A stretch of DNA of 64,000 nucleotides. Origin: Portulaca oleracea (lineage: Eukaryota > Streptophyta > Magnoliopsida > Caryophyllales > Portulacaceae). Both the position numbers and the translations under genes were made by a program. The stretch lies in assembly GCA_029582165.1 (NCBI GenBank), contig CM055889.1, positions 32,839,427 through 32,903,426 of the forward strand, in the 5' to 3' direction. The notes under the pieces were generated by a model. It worked only from the letters and a program-made list of their open reading frames with translations, searched no databases and was not told the DNA's origin. Shown piece by piece: positions 54,668-64,000 of the stretch; within the stretch, counting starts at the first letter, position 1, and each line of letters starts with the position of its first letter.

Positions 54668-55496
54668 TGTTAGAACCCCTCAAGGACGTTGACAGACCCA
54701 GGCTCAAGGACCTTGGCGACTGGATAAGTTTTAAATGAAAGTCAAAATTTGAATATCCAAAAAAGATATAATGCGCAAGGAAAGAAATCTCAAGAAGGCA
54801 GAAGGACATTCACCCAAGGCATCATAAGGACGTTCACCAAGGCATCATAAGGACATTCACCCTAGGCGAGAAGCTTTGATGTGAAAGACAAAAGTGTAGT
54901 CGAAACAGAGAAGTTTTCTGGAAAATTAATATCCAATTTTTCCCTTTCCATAATTCTAACTAGACTAATCGATTGCAACTATTTGATTTGTAGGAAACAA
55001 TCGATGAAGAATTTGGAAGGAAGAAAAGATTACAATTTCCAGAAATCTTAAAAGAAGGAAAGTAGATCGGAGCAGTTTGGAAAGAAAAGTAGAACACGAA
55101 GATGGAAAGAATCATCCCCAACGTCTCTAACCGGTTGATATCAAGAGAACACTTATAAATAGAAGACCTGAGAAGTGAAGAAGATTAACGATTCCAAGCA
55201 AGTAATCGGGTGTTTGAAAAACAAAGAGTGTTGTTCTGTTTTTGTTTTCTTTCTTCGAGTAGAAAGAAGAGATTTTTATGAGAATTATATTTGAGTTTAA
55301 CCAAATCCTAGAGGAATTAGGTTTTGATTAGTGTTTGCACCAGAACTGTGGTTGGTGCTTGTTCATTCATAATCGTTCTTGAAAGTGCCCTATGTAAGGA
55401 ACTCTGCTCTAAGTTGCCCTAAGGACGTTTACCTTAGGCAACCATCATACATCAGTTCTGTAATCTCTTCTGAGGAAATAAAGGAGGGTTCTTTCA
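54668..55496 (+). repeat. 5' LTR of the gag-only element
   Basis: 829 bp, near identical to 57631-58460. It includes three tandem copies of AAGGACRTTCACC-AAGGCATCAT at about 54806-54862. The start TG follows a GA-rich tract. Confidence 0.88.
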
Positions 55497-55552
55497 ATTG
55501 ATATTAGAGAAGGTCCACTGAAGAAGAGACTAACCGCTCTGTGGAAAAGATC

Positions 55553-57142
55553 ATGGTTGGGATCGAAGATGGTGATATAGGGCAAGGACGTTGCTTGAAC
55601 AGTCCCCCATTATTCAAAGGAACAAACTTTTCCCAATGGAAGAAGCGTATGAAAGCATTAATCATGGATCAAGACTATGACGTTTGGGACAGAGACTTTA
55701 TCCCCATGATCACAGAGGAAGAAATCACTAAACCTAAAATTAGATCCAAATATACTGCCAAAGAAGAAGAAAAGGCAGAAAAAAATGTTAAAGCCTTACA
55801 TACTCTCTATTGTGGACTTGATTCTAATGAGTTTGAATTTTTCTCTAGTTGTGATACAACTAAACAGGTGTGGGATACCTTATTGGCCACATATGAAGGA
55901 ACGAGCTAAGTTCTAAAAATAAGGCTTGACAATTATGTCAAACACTATGAATCCTTCAAAATGAAGAATGGAGAATTCGTCAAGGACATGTACAAACGAT
56001 TCACTATCATAGTCAATAATCTCAAGTCCTTGGGGAAAACCTAATCCAATGAAGAAAAAGTTCACAAGGTCCTCAGATGTCTTCCAAGAAAGAAATGGGA
56101 ACCAAATTTCTCCGTAAGAGAGGAAGTTCACGATTTGGAAAATCTCCAATTAGATGACCTCATTGGAAAGCTTCTTGCTCATGAAATACGCCTCCAAGAA
56201 GAACAAAATGAAAAGGAAGAAGTAGCCCGTAAGGACATCTACGGTCCTAACAACAATGATAAGGACCGGATCTTGGCCTTGATGGCCAATGAACTCAAGA
56301 AATCGTGTAAGAAAAGTCATACCTCCAGAGGACCTTCATCCTAACGAATCAACCAAAGAGGTAATGACTCATCAAATAATAGAGCTAACTCATTCTCTTG
56401 TTTTTCGTGTGGTGATCCAGATCACTTGATCAAAGGCTGTCCCTACCACAGAAAGAACAAAGAAAAGAGAAATCACATGGCCCTGATGGCCACTTGGCGT
56501 GATAACAGTGGAAGCCGGAGTGATGATGAAGAGACTACTAGTCATTGCATCATGAGAAAAGACACCAGCAATACTGAGGAAGTTGGTACAACCAATGATT
56601 ACTACCAAGACAGTGATGAGGAAGAATCAAGAGAGGTAACACTTGATGATCTCCTTTCTTGGCCAAAAAAGTACTTGGCAAATTGCTTTCTAAAGCTTAT
56701 TAGACATAAGACTAAGTACTTGAATAAAATCAAATCTTTAAAAAAGGCCATCAAGGGGTTAAAAGGAAGGTTGAAGTGGAAAAGTCTTGCGATAACCTTA
56801 CCTCTAGGATTAACATTCTCGAGGCCAAAAGACACTCGCAATAAGAAAACCTTGATAAATCTCATAAATCTCGATGTGTCCTGTTTAAAAAAGGATTTGG
56901 ATATTGGAAAAATGCCTCCAAAGCCAATGCTCAAGAAAAGAGGCATCAAAAATCAGTACCTACCGAGGAACGAAATCATTGTCAAGGACATTCTGTCCCT
57001 CAAAGGCAACCTGACAGAAGCAGTCATCAAGGACGTCAAAGGGTTGAGGCCACAAATTCTACTCATGGCACCAAGAACGACACAACTACCCTGGGACAAG
57101 ATATCAAGGTCATTCAACTCTTCCCAAAAGCAAATATGGTAA
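55553..57142 (+). pseudogene. Gag of the gag-only element (UBN2/DUF4219-type)
   Basis: Starts at ATG 55553 (MVGIEDGDIGQGR). It continues with FKGTNFSQWKKRMKALI, the gag N-terminal signature, then YGLDSNEF-like CGLDSNEFEFFSSC and VWDTLLATYEGTS. A stop at 55907-55909 and another at 56042 interrupt it. LRCLPRKKWEP and LDDLIGKLLAHEIRLQEEQ follow. After a stop at 56342 the knuckle CFSCGDPDHLIKGC (CX2CX4HX4C) lies at about 56399-56440. From 56426 an open frame of 238 codons continues through a basic C-terminal part. The stops read as TAA/TAG in otherwise continuous sequence. Confidence 0.85.
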
Positions 57143-57630
57143 ATCTCACTACTTCAACCATCATTGTTCTAAAATTATACAAGTGTGGGTTCCAAAAGGA
57201 ACAAGACCTCCTAATATGGTTGTTACTAGTAGTCAAGAACCTAAATTTGAAGTCAATTATGGCTTGAGGAAGGGTGTCTAAAATTTTTGAAGGTACATTC
57301 AACATCCAGGAGAGTTGATGCTTAAGGAAGCTTGGAGAAATCAAGGACATTACTTACATAAGCAATAAGAACCCCTCAAGGACCTTGGTAGACCTAGTAT
57401 CAAGGACCTTGACAACAGGTTCTATTCAAATGGAAGTGTTATTGATTATTTTTATGGCACATATTGAAGGGGAGCACCTTCTCTTAGCACTAACAAGTTG
57501 ATCGAGGCTTATATTTTATTGGAAATGGTTACAATATTAAGGGGGAGCTCTCTATAGACTTTTTGATAAAAGTCAAAAAGGGAGAGAAGTGCTGCAAATG
57601 AATTTTGCCTTTCATCAAAAAGGGGGAGAT
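57143..57630 (+). other. 3' UTR and polypurine tract of the gag-only element
   Basis: A short remnant, QVWVPKGTR, at about 57179-57205 resembles the join between gag and protease in copia elements; nothing of pol follows. AAAAAGGGGGAGA at 57617-57629 is the plus-strand primer. Confidence 0.75.
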
Positions 57631-58460
57631 TGTTAGAACCTCTCAAGGACGTTGACAGACCCAGGCTCAAGGACCTTGGCGACTGGATAAGTTTTAAATG
57701 AAAGTCAAAATTCGAATATCCAAAAAAAAGATATAATGCGCAAGGAAAGAAATCTCAAGAAGGCAGAAGGACATTCACCCAAGGCATCATAAGGATGTTC
57801 ACCAAAGGCATCATAAGGACGTTCACCCTAGGCGAGAAGCTTTGATGTGACAAAAGTGCAGTCGAAACAGGGAAGTTTTCTGGAAAATTAATATCCAATT
57901 TTTCCCTATCCATAATTCTAACTAGACTAATCGATTGCAACTATTTGATTTGTAGGAAACAATCGATGAAGAATTTGGAAAGAAGAAAAGATTACAATTT
58001 CTGAAAATCTCAAAAGAAGGAAAGTAGATCGGAGCAGTTTGGAAAGAAAAGCAGAACACGAAGATAGAAAGAATCATCCCCAACGTCTCTAACCGGCTCA
58101 TATCAAGAGAACACTTATAAATAGAAGACTTGAGGATTGAAGAAGATTAATGATTCCAAGCAAGTAATCGGGTTTTTGAAAAACAGAGAGTGTTGTTCTG
58201 TTTTTGTGTTCTTTCTTCGAGTAGAAAGAAGAGATTTTTGTGAGAATTATAATTGAGTGTAATTATAATCCTAGACGGAATTAGGTTTTCATTAGTGTTT
58301 GCACCAGAACTGTGGTTGGTGCTTATTCATTCACAATCGTTCTTGAAAGTGCCCTATGTAAGGCACTCTGCTCTTAGTTGCCCTAAAGACATTTACCTTA
58401 AGCAACCATCATACATCAGTTCTGTAATATGTTCTGAGGACATAAAGGAGGGTTCTTTCA
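57631..58460 (+). repeat. 3' LTR of the gag-only element / 5' LTR of a second unit
   Basis: 830 bp, TGTTAGAAC to TTTCA. It is followed directly by a well-kept PBS (TGGTATCAGAGC, 58463-58474) and another gag, so it also serves as the left LTR of a second, truncated internal region. Confidence 0.88.
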
Positions 58461-58462
58461 AT

Positions 58463-58474
58463 TGGTATCAGAGC
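58463..58474 (+). promoter_or_regulatory. Primer-binding site of the second unit
   Basis: TGGTATCAGAGC, complementary to initiator tRNA-Met. The equivalent after the first LTR reads TGATATTAGAGA, decayed. Confidence 0.85.
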
Positions 58475-58516
58475 AGGTCCACTCTAGAAGAGACTAACCG
58501 CTCTGTGGAAAAGATC

Positions 58517-59540
58517 ATGGCTGGGATTGAAGATGGTGATATAGGGCAAGGACGTTGCTTGAACAATCCCCCATTATTCAAAGGAACAAACTTTTCCCAA
58601 TGGAAGAAGCATATGAAAGCATTACATGGATCAAGACTATGATGTTTAGGACAGAATTGAGAATGGAGACTTTGTCCCCATGATCACAGAGGAAGGAAGC
58701 ACGAAACCCAAAATTAGATCCAAATATACTGCCAAAGAAGAAGAAAAGGCAGAAAAAAATGTTAAAGCCTTACATACTCTCTACCGTGAATATGTCTAAT
58801 GAGTTTGAATTTATATCTGGTTGTGATACAGCTAAACAGGTGTGGGATTCCTTAGTGACCACATATGAAGGAACGAGCCAAGTTTAAAAAATAAGGCTTG
58901 ACAATTATGTCAAACACTATGAATCCTTCAAAATGAAGAATGGAGAATCCGTCAAGGACATGTACAAATGATTCACTATCATAGTCAATAATCTTAAGTC
59001 CTTGGGGAAAACCTACTCCAATGAAGAAAAAGTTCACAAGATCCTCAGATGTCTTCCAAGAAAGAAATGGGAGCCAAGGGTCACCGTAATAGAGGAAGTT
59101 CACGATTTGGAAACTCTCCAATTAGATGTCCTCATGGGAAAGCTTCTTGCTCACGAAATGCGTCTCCAAAAAGAGCAAAATGAAAAGGAAGAAGTAGCCC
59201 GTAAGGACATATATGGTCCTAACGACAATGATAAGGACCGGATCTTGGCCCTTGATGGCCAAGGAACACAAGAAATCGTGCAAGAAAAGTCCTACCTCCA
59301 GAGGACCTACATCCAAACGAATCAACCAAAGAGGTAATGACTCATCAAATAATAGAACTAACTCATTCTCTTGTTTTTCGTGTCGTGACCCAGATCACTT
59401 GGTCAAGGACTGTCCTTATCACAGAAAGAACAAATAAAAGAGAAATAACATGGCCCTGATGACCACTTGGAGTGATAACAGTGAAAGTGGGAGTGATGAT
59501 GAAGAGACTACTAGTCTACTAGTCATTACATGTCCCGCAG
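58517..59540 (+). pseudogene. Second gag copy, truncated
   Basis: Parallel to 55553-56560: MAGIEDGDIGQGRCLNN, FKGTNFSQWKKHMKAL, a frameshift and rearrangement near 58625-58665, KTYSNEEKVHKILRCLPRKK and LLAHEMRLQKEQNEKEE, a frameshift at about 59250, and the knuckle CFSCRDPDHLVKDC near 59377-59418 (Gly to Arg). It ends shortly after the knuckle, near 59530, at unrelated sequence. It carries its own indels, so it decayed separately from the first copy. Confidence 0.82.
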
Positions 59541-60285
59541 ATTGTTGACTTAGCGAATTGGTGATGTGGTATGCTTAAAAGCGAGTAAGGTCATGCGACC
59601 ATACTCACTTTTTAGCCCTTTTGCCTCCTCTTTTGCACCTTGCCATTCCTTGGGTCCATTTAGTGGAATTGGAGTAAGGTCAGATGACCATACTCCTATT
59701 TCTGGTCCATTTTAGCTCATTTTCGATTCTTACTTCACTTTAGGCCTAGCTTATGCATGTGCATTGCTCATGATTTACATTTGTGCAATTGACCTATTTT
59801 TGATCCATGTTAGCTCATTTTGCCTCCTCTTTTGGATCTTGCCATTCCTTTGGCATACCTTAGTGAAATAAGTACTAATTTCAATCCTATTAATTCACGC
59901 TTAACCATATATTTGGGGAGTTACAATCACTCCTACTTAAGCGCACAAGGTCTTCGTTGTGCCTCAATATAGACAGACTTATACATCATCTTAACCTAGG
60001 GTCCAATCTAAAATTTTCGCCATTCTAGGTGAATGTCCATCGATCTTTGATAACATCGATTACACCCTGGCCCCCATTGGGCCGTAGACATTACCCGGAA
60101 AGACTTTAGGGATCGTTGACTAGTCCCACAAATCAGCACTAGTCCTTTTAGAGTATTTCGTCATCATCACTCGCACATTGCTTTGTGAAACCCTCCCCGA
60201 AGGCCACCTATCTCAAGAATATTCTAACCAAGCACGCTTAACTAGGAAGTTCTCAAGTGAAGAGCTTCCCACTTTAACTATATAT
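59541..60285. other. Gene-free stretch with two palindromes, LTR-like
   Basis: No gene. Two 24-bp inverted repeats at 59583-59606 and 59672-59695 share the arms GAGTAAGGTC / GACCATACTC (second: GAGTAAGGTC / GACCATACTC around AGAT-like centre), 89 bp apart. The words TTTTGCCTCCTCTTTTG and TTGCCATTCCTT also repeat at 59620 and 59817. This resembles the U3 of an LTR but no edges were found. Confidence 0.45.
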
Positions 60286-60288
60286 TTA

Positions 60289-60535
60289 GGCCCTGTCAAA
60301 TTCATAGGTAAAAAACAGTTGGATAAAATTTAAATTTTGGTAACTTTTGGTAATTTTTGGTAACTTTTGGTAAATTCTGGTAACTTTTGGCAAATTGATG
60401 CTAATATGTCAAAATTAATTGTTTTTATTTTTTTAAGTTTGGTAATTTTTGGTAAATTTTGGTAAATTTTAGTAAATTTTGATAAAAACTGGTAAATTTG
60501 GGTAAATTGTATTTACCCATGAATTTGACAGGGCC
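60289..60535. mobile_element. Tourist-like MITE (PIF/Harbinger type)
   Basis: 247 bp with inverted ends GGCCCTGTCAAATTCATRGG and TTA target duplications at 60286-60288 and 60536-60538. The interior is a low-complexity series of GGTAAATTTTGGTAA words. No coding sequence. Confidence 0.85.
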
Positions 60536-60538
60536 TTA

Positions 60539-62675
60539 GGGTGTTATAATATGCATTACGAAAAATGTATAAAATATTGATAGCAAAATTTTTGTTAGTT
60601 ACTAATTACAGATTTATAGTTATCATAATTTAGTTCTAAGTAGTTTTAGGTAAATTTTATAAAAATTATTTGGTACATTGTACAAGTCACTAATAAAGTA
60701 CTTAACTATTATATACCTAAATCTCTTATTGAGTATCTATAATGGTGAATGATAATTAACTCTGCTATCTATTAGAATAATATTTTCAAACTTTCCCTTT
60801 TCCTTGCTTGTATTTTTGTTTTTTCTCATTGATTTCCATCGTAAGTGAAGCATAACTCACTTAACATTTCAAGTGAGTAAAGCATGTCGCACTTACCTCA
60901 TAGTACTACTACTCATCATTGTTACTCCCTCACTCACCCAATTCCCTCTTGACTTTTGTGTTGAGTGAGTTTTCACTTACTATTGATAGTGCTTTTAGAA
61001 CTTTCAATCTTGTATTTCTAAATTGGATGTCACTCTTTTTGTATTGAACTAGTATTTTGACTCGTGGCTGCAGGAGTTAATAGTTAAGTTTCATGTGATA
61101 TTATTATCCTTATTTATTTATCAATGATATTTTTAATATCTATGATACATTTATGATAATTTTGCATATAGTTTTATATTTTAAAATTATATTGGTCATA
61201 CACTCATACCATGTTCAATATAGAAAGAAAAAATTGTTAGTTTGGTCTTAATAGCCCATACTAATTTTTTTTTGTTCACAAAAAATGCACAATTATGATT
61301 TTTTTTCCAAACAAAAGTAAATTCAAAAAAGGAAAACTAAAAAGGAAAACTTAATTACAATACTCTTTGGTAAAAAGAGATATTGGATGAAATAATTCCT
61401 ACTTTACAAATGTACTTCAATCATCCCTACTTTCAACCCCTCGATTCCAATGAACCCCGTCAAATTGATAAGAATCAACTCGGGTGATTTCATGATGTGG
61501 CACCAGAAGAAATCACATTGACTAATTTAGTTGGGTTGCTCGAGCCGGGTATCTCTCTTAGCAAACTCTACTTCCCTCACTCCATCGCCTCATCGCCTCT
61601 CTCTCTCTCTTACTCAATCTTTGAATCAAGCATCTGTTGCCAAAGATCACATCTAAATTTGGAAGGACCTTATTACTAATTTTCATACTTTAGAGCCCAA
61701 CCTCAAACCCAACCAAGTACTATTGGTAATAGTAATAGTAGTAATAAATTGTTTATTGAATTGAATTTAATCGTACGTATGTAGGACATACCTTTCTCCT
61801 GTACAATTTGCCAACTTGTTTGTCTTCGCGTGTTTAATCATTTTTGTTCTTTAATACAGAGTGCAATTGATTTTGTCTTTGATTCACATAATTTTAGTAC
61901 TACTAGAATATATTATTTTCCCACCTACCCTCCTCGCCCGGCACCCTCCAAAAACATGTCACCTACTTACCATGCATGTAAGATCGTTGTTTAACCTCTT
62001 TTAGTTAACCCTCTTTGTGTCTTTTTGTAAAATGATAAAAGATAGAACATTTTGAAGTTTTGGAGTTAATAAATAGTGTTTTATGTCTAAATATGATTAT
62101 GTTTTGAAAATAATTTGATCTGTATATTTATTTTAAATAATTTTTTATCCTTTTAAAGTGTTAGTACTTTGATAAATTGTGAGTCCAAAGAGACTCTAGA
62201 CGTCATTTATTAAGTTCCTTCTCTTATGATACATAAAATGATAAATGGTTTTCCATGTAGCTATTAATTTTTTTTATTATTGAAAGCCAAAAGAGGTAAA
62301 AGAGACAACACCTATGCTGCGAAAATCACAAAGAAAAAATAGCGAATGACAACAACTGAGACTGCAAAAACATTTTTTACCCCATGTAGCTATCATATAT
62401 ACTGTATTTTAGTAATACCTTTAACTAAGTTCACCTTTTTTTGTTTTTTGTTTTTTGAAACTAAGTCTAATTTTTTAATGTCATTTTCTGTTAGATCCAC
62501 TTTTTAATTTCTTTTATATTGAGTATAGCTCTATTATTTATTGTTATTATGTTTTTGTGAATCGTGTATAAGTGTTAAACTCCACTCAAATCTCACAAAA
62601 TAAAATAATTTTGGATTTTAGCGCGGCTTTAATTTTGTTTTTTTTTTAATTTTATTAACAATATTTTCAAGACTT
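60539..62675. other. Gene-free AT-rich stretch
   Basis: No supported gene. A short frame at 61497-61679 lacks any recognisable domain. CT-rich and TCTCTCTC tracts near 61590. Nothing else named. Confidence 0.4.
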
Positions 62676-62678
62676 TTA

Positions 62679-62993
62679 GGCTCTGTTTGACAATCAACTA
62701 TTAGCTATTTGTATTCGCTGTTAGCGGTAATTAGCCGTTTGACTTAATTGTTTGATTTAGCAATTTAAATTAGTTGTTTGCAGTAACAATCTTTGGTAAA
62801 CTTAATTGTTTGAGAAACAACTATGTTAAAAACCTATTTGGAATATCTTTTTAAAAACACTTTTGTGAGTCCAAACTGCTAAATCAAAAAGTTATTTACC
62901 AAACTCTATATTATCTATTTTGACAGGTAAAAAATACTAATTAGCCTCAAAAAAATCTTTTAGCTCCAAAAAGCTGTGTTGTCAAATGAGGCC
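62679..62993. mobile_element. Second Tourist-like MITE
   Basis: 315 bp. Ends GGCTCTGTTTGACAA and, inverted, GGCCTCATTTGACAA. TTA on both sides (62676-62678, 62994-62996). Imperfect inverted AGCTATT / TTTAGCTCC motifs inside the ends. Non-coding. Confidence 0.78.
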
Positions 62994-63197
62994 TTAATGT
63001 ATTATTTTTTTGAGCGAAGTTTAATGCCTATTCTTTTACCAGAATATAATAATATATTTCAAAGGTATATGAGATAAAAAATAAAATTGAAAAGTAGATC
63101 CTTGAATGATTAACCGTAAAAACACAAGCACATATATGAAGAGTGTATAAAAGTTAAAAGTGACTTACACAATCTGAGAGCGTTTAAGTCACTAAGC

Positions 63198-64000
63198 ATG
63201 GGGAGGGAGAAACAACTGGTGAAAAGGAAGCCTCAATCTGGTGGTATTAGCAGTTCATCTAATCCATCACCACAAAATTTGATTCCATCCCCTGCTGTTA
63301 GCAATTCGACACCAACACGTTGCTTACAATTCGAATCGCCGAATGATGTTATTGTGAGCAATTCTGGCCCTAATTTTGTGGAAGCTGAGGGAATTGCAAC
63401 TGAAGAGCCAAATGCATAAACGATTGCGACGAATTCTAATGATATGATGAAGGTTTTACTGGAGATGAAATCTTGGACTGAAGTGTTGAAGGAAAAAGCA
63501 CAGTCAGTAGTCCCTTTTGTTGATTCGGGAACCATTGAGTATAAAAGAGGTATGCCCCTTCAATACTTTGCACCTGTGGTAAAGGAAGGAGTTGCTATGC
63601 AAATTTTGGATAAACAGTACTTGGAAACTGAAATTCTATTTTGGAAACCCACAATCCTGGCCTACGTTCTTGGAGCAAATTCTCCTTTGCCTGCAGTAGA
63701 CAGTTTTGTTCGGAAAAGATGGGGTGATAAAGGTTTGGAACGGATTTATCGACATGAATCAGGAATTTTTCTTTTCCGATTCAAATCTTTGGAAGAAAGG
63801 GATGCAGTTCTAAGTCAGAGAGTAGCATATTTTGATCGAAAGCCCATGGTGTTTAAAGCGTGGCAGTTGGGAGACCCTTTTGTGAAGGATAAAATTGAAT
63901 CTATTCCTATATGGGTTCAGATGCCTGGACTAGAATGGTAGTATTGGAGCCTTATTGGACTTGGGAAAATTGCTAGCAATTTGGGTATACCTATTGAAGC
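63198..64000 (+). pseudogene. LINE (L1-type) ORF1 with DUF4283, runs off the right edge
   Basis: ORF1 protein of a plant LINE. ATG 63198 starts MGREKQLVKRKPQSGG, followed by a Ser/Pro/Asn-rich N-terminus. TAA at 63417-63419 interrupts, then the frame continues: YFAPVVKEGVAM, VLGANSPLPAVDSFVRKRW, IFLFRFKSLEERDAVLS and PMVFKAWQLGDPF, the DUF4283 layout. TAG at 63939-63941 falls inside the next conserved segment (LEW-stop-YWSLIGLGKIAS). The CCHC region and ORF2 would lie beyond the window. Confidence 0.88.

Larger units (their letters stand above)
54668..58460 (+). mobile_element. Gag-only copia-like LTR element (3.8 kb)
   Basis: LTRs 54668-55496 and 57631-58460 (829 and 830 bp) begin TGTTAGAAC and end TTTCA. 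The internal region has a decayed tRNA-Met PBS, a gag with CCHC knuckle, no protease, integrase or RT, and the polypurine tract AAAAAGGGGGAGA just before the 3' LTR. This fits a non-autonomous terminal-repeat element keeping only gag (TR-GAG-like), or an internal deletion. Confidence 0.85.

Noticed and set aside
54374..54809. Minus-strand Ser/Leu-repeat frames
   Set aside because: Translation of the GATA/GA microsatellite and neighbouring LTR sequence.
61497..61679. 60-codon frame in the gene-free right part
   Set aside because: Short, no domain, includes a CT microsatellite.

Overview
The window looks like transposon-dense intergenic DNA from a flowering plant, most likely a eudicot. It contains Ty1/copia and Ty3/gypsy (Tekay- and Tat-type) LTR retrotransposons, L1-type LINE pieces, an En/Spm (CACTA) transposon, Mutator-like elements with 9-bp target duplications, and Tourist- and Stowaway-type MITEs. 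I find no complete single-copy host gene. The only host-derived coding sequence I recognise is a captured first exon resembling RNA polymerase II subunit 4 (NRPB4), carried inside a Pack-MULE. The species cannot be named from the sequence.

Layout. 51-972: TIR element. 2040-7510: decayed copia element A with most gag-pol domains. 7511-11491: gene-free DNA holding a LINE deletion derivative (9480-10765), apparently inside a MITE. 11492-12473: decayed gypsy gag, interrupted by copia element B (LTR from 12474). Copia B's LTR was in turn split by a 13.3-kb Tekay-type gypsy element (12986-26302, TSD CTTAG). Copia B resumes at 26308 with its PBS, a leader carrying a 165-bp tandem repeat, a Pack-MULE (28167-29863, TSD TATTTATTA) and a decayed pol region (to about 32280). 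32300-41453: fragments of at least four more LTR elements, three of them Tat-type (LTRs near 33100, 36031 and, on the minus strand, 39655-41453). 41454-45600: gene-free, MITE-rich. 45601-54023: a CACTA transposon with TSD AAA, TNPD- and TNPA-like genes and its own nested MULE (46569-47591, 9-bp TSD). 54668-59540: a gag-only copia-like LTR element plus a second gag copy after the 3' LTR. 60289-60535 and 62679-62993: two Tourist-like MITEs. 63198 to the right edge: start of a LINE ORF1.

How the parts relate. TSDs and interruptions give an insertion order: gypsy gag first, then copia B, then (independently) Tekay and the Pack-MULE; and CACTA first, then its nested MULE. Almost every polyprotein is broken by stops or frameshifts. 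The main intact long ORF is the 232-codon ORF upstream of gag in the Tekay element.

Most unusual signal. Several unrelated LTRs carry their own family-specific short palindrome upstream of the TATA box: copia B (CAACACGG-N-CCGTGTTG, 20-bp phase), an unclassified minus-strand LTR (GTCGCG-GG-CGCGAC, dimers at 21 bp, dimers about 75 bp apart) and a minus-strand Tat LTR (AAGGCC-N4-GGCCTT, mostly 67-78 bp apart). In the first three, the nearest repeat lies about 65-90 bp upstream of TATA. Similar isolated or paired palindromes occur in copia A, Tat LTR 1 and near 59.6 kb. This recurring U3 architecture is not explained by protein coding.
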